From JAOUEA01 sp031364965 (GTDB lineage Bacteria; Actinomycetota; UBA4738; HRBIN12): 12,090 bases of DNA. Both the position numbers and the translations under genes were made by a program. Position 1 is the stretch's first letter, and the number at the start of each line of letters is the position of its first letter. Shown here one piece after another: positions 1-5,854 of this stretch. The stretch covers positions 1 to 12,090 of the forward strand of contig JANLXF010000261.1 in assembly GCA_031364965.1 (NCBI GenBank), written 5' to 3'. The notes below the pieces were generated by a model that was given only the letters and a program-made list of their open reading frames with translations, searched no databases and was not told the DNA's origin.

Positions 1-1
1 G

Positions 2-163
2 CACGTGAACAGCCTCGTGACCGCGATCGACGCGGCCGTGGCCGGAGACCCCGCGGTCTTCGACCTGATCTACGAGGCCGCCACGATGCACATGCCCGAG
101 ACCGCCTCGGCCCTGGCCGGCGGCATCTCGGCGCAGATGCCGGACGAGTTCCCGACCACCTAG
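2..163 (+). CDS. 3' end of an unrecognised protein (partial)
   Basis: An open frame enters from the left edge and ends at the TAG at 161-163, giving the last 53 residues of a protein whose start lies outside the window. The tail is Ala-rich and looks helical, with segments AIDAAVAGDPAVF and MPETASALAGGI, and ends MPDEFPTT. It has no membrane segment and no motif I can assign. Third codon positions are strongly G/C and a strong hairpin terminator follows 17 bases after the stop, so the frame is probably genuine. I do not recognise the family, and the visible piece is too short to support a function. Confidence 0.6.
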   Translation, partial: HVNSLVTAIDAAVAGDPAVFDLIYEAATMHMPETASALAGGISAQMPDEFPTT

Positions 164-180
164 TCCAGCACGCACGGCAC

Positions 181-208
181 GAAGGCCCGGGCCTCCGCCC
201 GGGCCTTC
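181..208. terminator. Hairpin terminator between convergent genes
   Basis: A perfect inverted repeat has 12-bp arms (GAAGGCCCGGGC and its complement) around a 4-base CTCC loop. It lies 17 bases after the stop of the left-edge gene and 24 bases beyond the stop of the minus-strand gene ending at 233, so it can serve both directions. The T-tract is weak (TTCTG on the plus side), as is common in high-GC bacteria. Confidence 0.8.
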
Positions 209-232
209 TGCGTGACGGGAGCGATCGCTGAG

Positions 233-757
233 TCAGACCGAGACCACCACCCCCTCGCGCGAAGCCGCCGCGACGACCACGGCGACCACGGCGGCGTGCA
301 GCACCCCGACGATCGCCGCGACGATCGCCAGCCCCGCCCGCTCGATCGACAGCTGGTGCACGACCTCGAGGACGTCGAGCACCGCGAACCCTGCCGCGAC
401 CAGGGCCACGAGTGCGAGGACCCATCGGCGCCTGAGCGCCACGAGCATCGCGGCGGCCGCGAGACTCACCAGCACCGCGACGGTGACCAGCGTGGTCGAT
501 TCGAGGTCGATGCCGAGCACCTGCTCATCCGTACCCGATCGTGCCGGCGCCTCGCCGCCCGTGGCGTGTTCGGCCCCGCTCTCTCCCCCGGTCTCCCCCG
601 AGGTCTCGCCGGTTGCACCGCTTGAGGCCCCGGTCTGGTGCGTCTCTCCGGCCGATTCCGTGTGGCCGGATCGCTCCGCCCTCACCCCGGCGGCGAACAT
701 CCCGGCGGCCACCACCATCAGGACGGCCGCGATCACCCGTTTCGTTCTGTCATCCAT
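233..757 (-). CDS. Membrane protein with Gly/Ser/Thr/Glu-rich extracytoplasmic linker, unknown function
   Basis: The 174-residue product begins MDDRTKRV. I chose the ATG at 757 because GAGGAG lies a short distance upstream; the frame stays open much further, but that stretch lies inside the neighbouring gene and shows no protein character. Residues 8-25 form an N-terminal hydrophobic segment (signal or anchor). Residues 28-78 are a low-complexity stretch rich in Gly, Ser, Thr, Glu and Ala with a few His. Three further hydrophobic helices follow at about 90-108, 112-133 and 142-165. A basic RRRW precedes the third helix. It follows the membrane-protein gene ending at 810 by 52 bases on the same strand and is probably co-transcribed with it. 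No catalytic or metal-site motif is evident and I do not recognise the family. A membrane protein with an exposed flexible loop is as far as the sequence goes. Confidence 0.7.
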   Translation of the reverse strand: MDDRTKRVIAAVLMVVAAGMFAAGVRAERSGHTESAGETHQTGASSGATGETSGETGGESGAEHATGGEAPARSGTDEQVLGIDLESTTLVTVAVLVSLAAAAMLVALRRRWVLALVALVAAGFAVLDVLEVVHQLSIERAGLAIVAAIVGVLHAAVVAVVVAAASREGVVVSV

Positions 758-809
758 CTGTCGACTCCTCGCGTCAGAGAATGCGGCGACGTTCCGGTCG
801 CGCGCGTGC

Positions 810-1388
810 TTAGGCGAGGACGAGTGGCGGCGCTCGGGGAGGTCGCTCGAGCAGGATGTCGATGCCGGGCGTCGGTGGCCGATCCGGGAGGAGACGCCAC
901 GCGATGCCACCGCCGGCAACGTGCGCGATCGCCGCCGCTGCCGCCAGCTGCCGCACGATGCGGCTCGCGACGCGGGTAAGCACGCGAAGCAGCGCGACGG
1001 CACCGATGGCCGCCGTGGCGAGCGCGACGATCGCGAGCAGGATCGTGGGTTCGTGTCCCACTCCGAACGGGGAACTCTCGACGGCGGCTCGCCGCTCGAG
1101 CCACTCCTGGACGGCGAACGTGACGAACGGGGCAAGGACTGCCACCACGACACGGTGGCGGCTGGCGATCACCCGCATCACCAGCACGGCGAGGATCATC
1201 GTGACGGCGACGGCCACGATCGTGGGGATCGCCGAACTCCCGTGCAGCGCGCTGGTCGCCTCGTGGCCACCGTCGGGATCGAGCGTCCCCACGGGCCCCG
1301 CCGCGTGGATCGCCCCCAGCGCGTGCGCCGCGAGCGAGCCGCCGAGCGCGCTTGCCGAGATCGCGAGGCCCAGGAGCCTGTGTCGCAT
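810..1388 (-). CDS. Multi-pass membrane protein with F-x-x-QEWLER motif, unknown function
   Basis: The 192-residue product begins MRHRLLGLAIS. The ATG at 1388 starts the hydrophobic N-terminus and has a modest AGGA-containing ribosome site; an upstream extension to 1469 adds only a charged, non-hydrophobic leader. Hydrophobic segments lie near residues 6-30, 53-75, 80-93, 114-136 and 148-165. The most distinctive part is PFVTFAVQEWLERR at 87-100, followed by GHEPTILLA at 111-119. From memory, similar F-x-x-QE-x-LER then EPT patterns occur in uncharacterised actinobacterial membrane proteins, sometimes near copper-handling genes, but I cannot confirm homology. Histidines at 3, 22, 28, 42 and 49 cluster in the N-terminal part. 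It is probably the first gene of a two-gene unit with the membrane protein at 233-757 and diverges from the VOC gene at 1526. Confidence 0.7.
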   Translation of the reverse strand: MRHRLLGLAISASALGGSLAAHALGAIHAAGPVGTLDPDGGHEATSALHGSSAIPTIVAVAVTMILAVLVMRVIASRHRVVVAVLAPFVTFAVQEWLERRAAVESSPFGVGHEPTILLAIVALATAAIGAVALLRVLTRVASRIVRQLAAAAAIAHVAGGGIAWRLLPDRPPTPGIDILLERPPRAPPLVLA

Positions 1389-1525
1389 CGGCCCATCCTG
1401 TGCCACGCGGCTACCGTCGTAAAGGCCGCGGAGGCGCGGACCCGAGAACGACCGACCGCACGACTCCACCGCTCCTGGTTTAGGCTCGGCGGATCCGGCC
1501 GTCCTGAGCCGAAGGAGTGAATGCC

Positions 1526-1918
1526 ATGCGTAAGGTCGTGCATTTCGAGATCCCCGCGGAGGACCTCTCGCGAGCGAAGTCCTTCTACGGCGACATCTTC
1601 GGGTGGGAGCTCCACTCGATGCCGATCGGCGAGAGCGAGTACACCCTGGTCACGACGACGCCGGTCGACGAGAAGACGATGTCGCCCACCGAGGCGGGCG
1701 CGATCAACGGCGGGATGATGGAGCGCTCCGCCGAGATCTCCGGACCGGTCATCACGATCGATGTCGAGTCGATCGACGAGGTGCTCGCGCGGATCGGATC
1801 GTCGGGCGGCAGCACCGTATCGCCGAAGATGCCGATCCCGGGGATGGGGGCGGTCGCCTACTTCAAGGACTCCGAGGGCAACGTGATGGGGCTCTGGGAG
1901 ACCGCCCCCGAGGCATGA
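1526..1918 (+). CDS. VOC-superfamily (glyoxalase/bleomycin-resistance-like) protein
   Basis: The 130-residue product starts MRKVVHFEIPAEDL, the usual opening of a single-domain VOC protein with two beta-alpha-beta-beta-beta modules. The first module holds RAKSFYGDIFGWE (16-28). The second ends AYFKDSEGNVMGLWE (111-125). His7 and Glu125 sit at the positions where metal-binding VOC enzymes carry ligands, so a divalent metal is possible. I chose the ATG at 1526 because GAAGGAG (1511-1517) lies 8 bases ahead; a GTG at 1517 is in frame but overlaps that ribosome site. The stop overlaps the ATG of the DinB-like gene (ATGA), implying translational coupling. A possible -10, TAGGCT, lies at 1481-1486 without a convincing -35. 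The substrate is unknown; VOC members include lyases, dioxygenases and antibiotic-binding proteins. Confidence 0.9.
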   Translation: MRKVVHFEIPAEDLSRAKSFYGDIFGWELHSMPIGESEYTLVTTTPVDEKTMSPTEAGAINGGMMERSAEISGPVITIDVESIDEVLARIGSSGGSTVSPKMPIPGMGAVAYFKDSEGNVMGLWETAPEA

Positions 1919-2427
1919 CCACGCCCGACCTCCAGGACGCGTTCGACCATCACGTGTGGGCGTCGCTGCGGCTGATCGACGCGTGCGCGCAACTCACCCT
2001 GGATCAGCTCGCGCAGGCGGTCCCCGGCACGTACGGCCCGATCATCGACACGGTCCGGCACTTGGTCGGCGCCGACGCCTGGTACCTGTTCGTGATCACC
2101 GGCGAACGTACCCCGCGGATGGATGAGGATCGGATGGAGCTCGCGGAGCTTCGTTCCCAGATGGAGGGCCACGGCGCGCTCTGGTCGTCGGTCCTGGCCG
2201 AGGGGCGCGGCCCCGAGACCGAGATCGTGGCCTACCGCCGTGATGACGGGGCGGAGTCGCACGCGCCGCTGGGTATCCGGCTCGCCCAGGCTTTGCATCA
2301 CGGGACCGACCACCGCAGTCAGATCTGCACCGGCCTCACCTCGCTCGGCGTCGAGCCGCCCGATATCGACGTGTGGGCGTTCGGCGAGCTTGACGGCCGT
2401 GTCGTCGACATCCCGGCCGGCGCGTAG
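1915..2427 (+). CDS. DinB-fold (DinB/YfiT-like) putative metal-dependent enzyme
   Basis: The 170-residue product, MTTPDLQDAFDHHVWASLRL, has the layout of the DinB/YfiT four-helix-bundle family. It shows an early helix with a His-rich face and a conserved-looking RHLVGADAWYL (48-58) containing His49. Late in the chain, HHGTDHRSQI (128-137) supplies His129 and His133 as an H-x3-H pair. These three histidines match the metal triad of the family. In actinobacteria several DinB-fold proteins are mycothiol-dependent transferases, so a thiol-transfer or detoxification role is possible but unproven. The start codon overlaps the stop of the VOC gene by four bases (ATGA) and there is no separate strong ribosome site, so translation is probably coupled. 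VOC and DinB proteins are both small detoxification-type folds, so a shared substrate pathway is an inference from context. Confidence 0.85.
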   Translation: MTTPDLQDAFDHHVWASLRLIDACAQLTLDQLAQAVPGTYGPIIDTVRHLVGADAWYLFVITGERTPRMDEDRMELAELRSQMEGHGALWSSVLAEGRGPETEIVAYRRDDGAESHAPLGIRLAQALHHGTDHRSQICTGLTSLGVEPPDIDVWAFGELDGRVVDIPAGA

Positions 2428-2514
2428 CTCGGGGGCTCGCCCAGGTTGCCCTCGTCGGGCTGCTCGTGGAAGGCTGGGCCCTGGTGACCCGCTCCTCGAC
2501 GGAAGGCTGATGAC

Positions 2515-3831
2515 ATGCCCGTTCGCGCTCGCGCCGTGACTCGCTGGCTGCCGGTCGTCGCGACCGTGCTCGTCGCGGTCATCGCGGCTGGGTCGGCTTC
2601 GGCCGGCACGGCCACGACGAGACGCGTGAGCGTGAGCACGGCCGGGACCGCCGGGAACGGCGGGAGCTACTCGCCCTCTCTGTCGGCCGGGGGCCGCTAC
2701 GTCGCGTTCGAATCGGCGGCGTCGAACCTGGTCGGCGGCGACAGCAACGGGGTGTACGACGTGTTCCTGCGCGATCGCGGCGCGGGCACGACCAGGCGCA
2801 TCAGCCTGAGTTCCTCCGAGCGGCAGGGCAACGGCCCCAGCTACAGCGCGGCGATCTCGGCCGACGGCCGCTTCGTTGCGTTCGCCTCCGATGCCTCGAA
2901 CCTTGTCCGGTCCGACACGAACGGGCTCACGGACGTCTTCGTCCGCGATCTGCAGGCGGGGACCACGACCCGGGTGAGCGTGCGGACCTCCGGGTCCGAA
3001 GCGAACGGGGTGAGCTACGAGCCGTCGATCTCGGGCGACGGGCGGTTCGTGGCCTTCCAATCCAACGCGTCGAACCTCGTCGGCGGCGACACGAACGGGG
3101 CCGCCGACATCATGGTCCGCGACCTCCGAGCGGGCACGACGGCGCGGGTCAGCGTCCGCACGAACGGGGATCAGGCCAACGGTGACAGCAGCTCCGCGGC
3201 GATCTCGTCCGACGGCCATGTCGTGGCCCTCCGTTCGAACGCGTCGAACCTCGTCGCGTCCGACACCAACGCGGTCGCCGACATCTTCGTGCGCGATCGG
3301 CAGCGACACACGACGGCGCGGATGAGTGTGCGAACGACCGGTACGGAGGCCGACGACCAGAGCTCGGTGCCCGCGATCTCGGCCGACGGCCGGTTCGTGG
3401 CGTTCGGGTCCCAGGCGTCGAACCTGGTGAGCGGCGACACGAACGGGGCGTTCGACGTCTTCATGCACGACCGAGGAGCCGGCACGACGAAGGTCGTGAG
3501 CGTCAGCTCGGGCGGCGCCCTTGGCGATGGCGCCAGCGCGCAGCCGGAGATGTCGGCCGACGGCCGTTGGGTGGTCTTCCGATCAGCGGCGACGGATCTC
3601 GCCGGCCTCGATACGAACAACGCCGACGACATCTTCATCCACGATCGTCGCACGGGCACGACTCGACGCATCAGCCTCAACTCGAACCGCGCAGAGGGGA
3701 ACGACTACAGCGACTACCCGGCGATCTCGGCCGACGGTCGCTTCGCGGCGTTCTCTTCGTCGTCGACGAACCTGATCCCGGGCGATACGAACGGCACGGA
3801 CGACATCTTCACGCGAGGCCCCTTGAGCTAG
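2515..3831 (+). CDS. Exported seven-repeat beta-propeller (TolB/PD40-like) protein
   Basis: The 438-residue product has an N-terminal signal peptide (basic MPVRARAVTR, hydrophobic core 11-25, probable cleavage after ASA at 30). The rest is seven consecutive repeats: six of exactly 58 residues from residue 36 and a last one of 55. Each repeat has a [RT][RV][IVM]S[VL] strand, a middle [IL]S[AG]DGRFVAF strand, an SNLV turn, and an acidic loop D[ST]NGxxD followed by [IV]F[VL]RD and a GTT linker. These are PD40/WD40-like propeller blades, so a seven-bladed propeller outside the membrane is expected. The acidic D-x-N-G-x-x-D loops could bind calcium. GGAAGG at 2501-2506 lies 8 bases ahead of the ATG. 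It has no lipobox, anchor or catalytic domain. Ligand and partner are unknown; scaffold, carbohydrate-binding or surface roles all fit. Confidence 0.88.
   Translation: MPVRARAVTRWLPVVATVLVAVIAAGSASAGTATTRRVSVSTAGTAGNGGSYSPSLSAGGRYVAFESAASNLVGGDSNGVYDVFLRDRGAGTTRRISLSSSERQGNGPSYSAAISADGRFVAFASDASNLVRSDTNGLTDVFVRDLQAGTTTRVSVRTSGSEANGVSYEPSISGDGRFVAFQSNASNLVGGDTNGAADIMVRDLRAGTTARVSVRTNGDQANGDSSSAAISSDGHVVALRSNASNLVASDTNAVADIFVRDRQRHTTARMSVRTTGTEADDQSSVPAISADGRFVAFGSQASNLVSGDTNGAFDVFMHDRGAGTTKVVSVSSGGALGDGASAQPEMSADGRWVVFRSAATDLAGLDTNNADDIFIHDRRTGTTRRISLNSNRAEGNDYSDYPAISADGRFAAFSSSSTNLIPGDTNGTDDIFTRGPLS
2620..3828 (+). repeat. Seven tandem 174-bp coding repeats (propeller blades)
   Basis: The repeats begin at 2620, 2794, 2968, 3142, 3316, 3490 and 3664; six are 174 bp and the last is 165 bp before the stop. 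No residue is inserted or lost between copies. At DNA level short blocks such as GATCTCGGCCGACGG and TCGAACCT recur, but the copies have otherwise diverged. This argues for old duplication under structural constraint rather than recent expansion. Confidence 0.9.
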
Positions 3832-3837
3832 CCGGCC

Positions 3838-4308
3838 TCAGGCGCCGTTCGCCGCGTCCTCCAGCACGCTGACCTCGATCTTCTGCATCTGCAGCATCGC
3901 CTGCATCGCGCGCTGCGCGCGCTCGGGGTCGGGGTCGCTCAGTAGCTCGCCCATGCGCTGGGGGATGACCTGCCAGCTCAGGCCGAAGCGGTCCTTGAGC
4001 CAGCCGCACTGACCTTCCTCGCCGCCGTCGGCCGTCAGCGCCGTCCAGAGCCGGTCGACTTCCTCCTGGTCCTTGCAGCTCACGCTGAACGAGACGGCCT
4101 CCGTGAACGGGAACTGCGGCCCGCCGTTGATCGCCATGTACTCGTAGCCGGCGAGCCGGAAGAACACGAGCGCGACGTTGTCGCCGCTGGGCGTACCGTC
4201 GAGGCGCTGCACGTTCGTCACCTCGGCGTCCTCGAACAGCGAAACGTAGAAGTTCGCGGCCTGCTCGGCCCTGGTGTCGAACCACAGGCATGGGGTGATC
4301 TTCTGCAT
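3838..4308 (-). CDS. PhnB-like VOC-family protein
   Basis: The 156-residue product begins MQKITPCLWFDTRAEQAANF, the characteristic start of PhnB-like proteins (often labelled 3-demethylubiquinone-9 3-methyltransferase-like) in the VOC superfamily. Diagnostic stretches are FYVSLFEDAEV (20-30), MAINGGPQFPFTEAVSF (58-74) and CGWLKDRFGLSWQVIP (101-116). The C-terminal helices after 118 (LLSDPDPERAQRAMQAMLQM) are also usual for the group. The ATG at 4308 is preceded by AAGGGAG at good spacing; an in-frame ATG at 4338 lies inside the upstream gene. It is the last gene of the ArsR-AHSA1-PhnB unit, 26 bases after the AHSA1 stop. The methyltransferase label is historical and no methyltransferase motif is present. 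A binding or detoxifying role is more likely. Its stop lies only 6 bases from the stop of the convergent propeller gene. Confidence 0.88.
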   Translation of the reverse strand: MQKITPCLWFDTRAEQAANFYVSLFEDAEVTNVQRLDGTPSGDNVALVFFRLAGYEYMAINGGPQFPFTEAVSFSVSCKDQEEVDRLWTALTADGGEEGQCGWLKDRFGLSWQVIPQRMGELLSDPDPERAQRAMQAMLQMQKIEVSVLEDAANGA

Positions 4309-4334
4309 GGTCGTGCTCCCTTCGGGTCGGTCGA

Positions 4335-4817
4335 TCATCGGTCGGCGACGAGCGTCCCGAGGAGCTCCTCGAGCCGGTCGTAGCCCTCGTTCATCCCCTC
4401 GGCCATGCCGCTCTGCACCATGGCATCGCGGGCTTCGACCGATTGGAACACCGAGTTGGTGCGCACGGTGGTCTTCCTGTCGCGCTCCTCGAGCGTGAGG
4501 GTGTCCATCGACACGTGGCCGGGCGCCCCCTCGAATTCGAACGTCTGCACCCAACCGTCGGGGGCGGGTTCGCCGTGGAAGACGCCACGGAATCCGAACG
4601 CGTTCCCGGCCTCGTCGGCGTGCACGTAGCGGTAGGAACCTCCGGCGCGCACCTCGTACCGATCGATCGTCATCGTGTACTGCCGCGGTCCGAGCCATTG
4701 GACCAGGAGCCCGGGCTCGGTGAAGGCGCGGAAGACGAGGTCGCGCGGCGCCTCGAACGTCCGGGCGGTGAGCACCTGCGGCACCCCTGGCTCCGCGGTG
4801 ATCTGCATCTCGGTCAT
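4335..4817 (-). CDS. AHSA1-type SRPBCC domain protein
   Basis: The 160-residue product is one SRPBCC/AHSA1 domain. FEAPRDLVFRAFTEPGLLVQWLGP (21-44) contains the W-x-G-P signature after the first helices. VRAGGSYRYV (56-65) and FGFRGVFHGEPAP (74-86) are core strands, and SGMAEGMNEGYDRLEELL (136-153) is the long C-terminal helix lining the hydrophobic pocket. The family binds hydrophobic ligands and is commonly encoded next to ArsR regulators. Here its ATG overlaps the TGA of the ArsR gene (ATGA), and a GGGGAG ribosome site sits inside the end of that gene, so translation is coupled. This close pairing suggests that the protein binds or transforms the compound to which the regulator responds, but that is inference. 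No catalytic residue can be named. Confidence 0.9.
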   Translation of the reverse strand: MTEMQITAEPGVPQVLTARTFEAPRDLVFRAFTEPGLLVQWLGPRQYTMTIDRYEVRAGGSYRYVHADEAGNAFGFRGVFHGEPAPDGWVQTFEFEGAPGHVSMDTLTLEERDRKTTVRTNSVFQSVEARDAMVQSGMAEGMNEGYDRLEELLGTLVADR

Positions 4818-5167
4818 GTCGTCTCCCCTTCGTGCGAACGTTCGTCGGCCTGCAACGCGGCGAGCAGCTCATCCAGGCGCTCGTAACTTTCTTCCCAGAA
4901 CTCCCGGTAGCCCGCGAGCCACACGGCCGCCTCCTTCAGCGGCTCGGCCTCCAGGTGGCTGAGTCGAGCGGTCGCCCGGCGTGTGCGCGAGATCAGCCCG
5001 GCCCGCTCCAGCACCTTGAGGTGCCGGGAGATCGCGGGCTGGGTCACGCTGAACGGCGCGGCCAGCTCGGCGACGGTCGCCTCGCCGGCGATGAGCCGCG
5101 CGAGGATCGCCCGCCGCGTGGGATCCGCGAGCGCCCCGAACACCGCGTCGAGCTGCGCGACCGCCAT
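4814..5167 (-). CDS. ArsR-family winged-helix transcriptional regulator
   Basis: The 117-residue product carries a winged helix-turn-helix: ALADPTRRAILARLIAGEATVAELA (12-36) leads into SVTQPAISRHLKVLERAGLIS (40-60), whose QPAISRHLKVL is the recognition helix. RTRRATARLS (61-70) forms the wing. The C-terminal WLAGYREFWEESYERLDELLAAL (83-105) is typical of the ArsR members paired with SRPBCC proteins. There is no cysteine, so the classical metal sites of ArsR/SmtB sensors are absent and an organic ligand or constitutive repression is likelier. Its ATG at 5167 has GAGAGG 6 bases ahead. It heads the ArsR-AHSA1-PhnB operon and is preceded by a promoter with an inverted repeat that overlaps both the -10 and the ribosome site, so autoregulation is expected. 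Confidence 0.93.
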   Translation of the reverse strand: MAVAQLDAVFGALADPTRRAILARLIAGEATVAELAAPFSVTQPAISRHLKVLERAGLISRTRRATARLSHLEAEPLKEAAVWLAGYREFWEESYERLDELLAALQADERSHEGETT

Positions 5168-5169
5168 TG

Positions 5170-5201
5170 ATAACCTCTCGCTTATGTAAAGGGAAGGTTA
5201 T
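5170..5201. promoter_or_regulatory. Candidate ArsR operator (inverted repeat)
   Basis: ATAACCT at 5170-5176 is repeated inverted as AGGTTAT at 5195-5201, with 18 bases between. One arm covers the proposed -10 of the ArsR operon and the other overlaps its ribosome binding site. ArsR-family repressors usually bind AT-containing imperfect dyads overlapping their own promoter, and this is the only AT-rich dyad in the intergenic region. In RNA starting further upstream the arms could also pair and hide the ribosome site. Confidence 0.5.
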
Positions 5202-5223
5202 AGATTGCCGCACCCGACGTCAA
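5195..5223 (-). promoter_or_regulatory. Promoter of the ArsR operon
   Basis: Read on the minus strand there is a -35 TTGACG (5223-5218), a 17-bp spacer and a -10 TAACCT (5200-5195). The expected transcription start near 5188 would leave a leader of about 20 bases carrying the GAGAGG ribosome site. An alternative -10, TATAAC, gives a less favourable 15-bp spacer. Confidence 0.55.
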
Positions 5224-5305
5224 GACGCGGATCCCGCGACGCGAATGATGGCGTGCGGTCGCGATCCGTGCGAGGCTCCTGGCGCTCGGGAAAGGATGGT
5301 GTCGC

Positions 5306-5836
5306 TTGATCGCGACCAGCAACTACATGGTGGTCTTCAGGATCGTGCACATCGTGGCCGGGGTGATCTGGGTCGGGTCGGTCTTCCTCTTGGTGGTGTA
5401 CCTGCAGCCCAGCGCGGCCGCGATCGCTCCGGCCGGCGCGCCGCTCATGAGCGAGCTGCTCGGTAAGCGCCGCCTGGTCGACGGCATCCTGACTGCCGCG
5501 GGAATCACGGTCCTGGGCGGGCTCTTCATCTACTGGCGCGACTGGCACACGTACCCCAGCTTCGGCGACTGGATCGGCAGCGCGTTCGGGGCGACCCTTT
5601 CGTTCGGGGCGATCTGCGCGATCGCGGCGATGGGGGTCGGTGCCTCCGTCACGCGGCCGAACGTGCGGCGGATGCTCGCGCTCGGCCGACAGGTCGCGGA
5701 GTCGGGCGGGCCGCCGGCACCCGAGGTCGCCGCGGAGATCGGCGCGATCCAGCACCGGCTGAAGGTCGCGGCGAGGATCAGCCTCGCGCTGCTGATCGTC
5801 GCCGTCATGGCGATGGCCTCGGCGCGGTACGCCTAG
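5306..5836 (+). CDS. Four-helix integral membrane protein, unknown function
   Basis: The 176-residue product has four predicted membrane helices at about 9-32, 58-76, 92-114 and 154-173, with a cytoplasm-type basic/acidic loop between the last two. The first helix contains RIVHIVAGVIWVGS (12-25): the His followed by a W-x-G pattern resembles the CopD/DUF2269-type membrane proteins, where such histidines are often proposed to bind haem or copper, but this is only a resemblance. I chose TTG at 5306 because AAAGGA (5291-5296) sits 9 bases ahead. The next in-frame ATG, at 5327, has no ribosome site and would trim seven residues from the N-terminus. It diverges from the ArsR operon and converges on the pilin gene with 18 bases between stops. 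There are no clear functional partners nearby. Confidence 0.75.
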   Translation: MIATSNYMVVFRIVHIVAGVIWVGSVFLLVVYLQPSAAAIAPAGAPLMSELLGKRRLVDGILTAAGITVLGGLFIYWRDWHTYPSFGDWIGSAFGATLSFGAICAIAAMGVGASVTRPNVRRMLALGRQVAESGGPPAPEVAAEIGAIQHRLKVAARISLALLIVAVMAMASARYA

Positions 5837-5854
5837 CCGGGTCGTTCCGGTGAC

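Noticed and set aside
1481..1486. TAGGCT as a -10 for the VOC gene
   Set aside because: It fits TAnnnT and the distance is plausible, but no -35 resemblance is found at 16-18 bp, so I mention it only under the gene.
483..1520. Plus-strand open frames opposite the two membrane-protein genes at 233-1388
   Set aside because: Their products are charged and low-complexity, while the minus-strand frames give coherent membrane helices with ribosome sites.
1858..3468. Very long open frame on the minus strand opposite the VOC, DinB and propeller genes
   Set aside because: Its product is low-complexity, Arg/Gly/His/Asp-rich and mirrors the plus-strand repeats. High GC leaves non-coding frames open, and the plus-strand genes have clear families, ribosome sites and a signal peptide.
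2620..3828. 174-bp periodicity considered as a satellite or CRISPR-like array
   Set aside because: The repeats are in frame, diverged at DNA level and conserved at protein level as propeller blades; there are no constant repeats with unique spacers.
4309..4872. Upstream in-frame extension of the PhnB-like gene
   Set aside because: The extension covers the AHSA1 gene in another frame and lacks family resemblance; the ATG at 4308 has a good ribosome site and starts the conserved domain.
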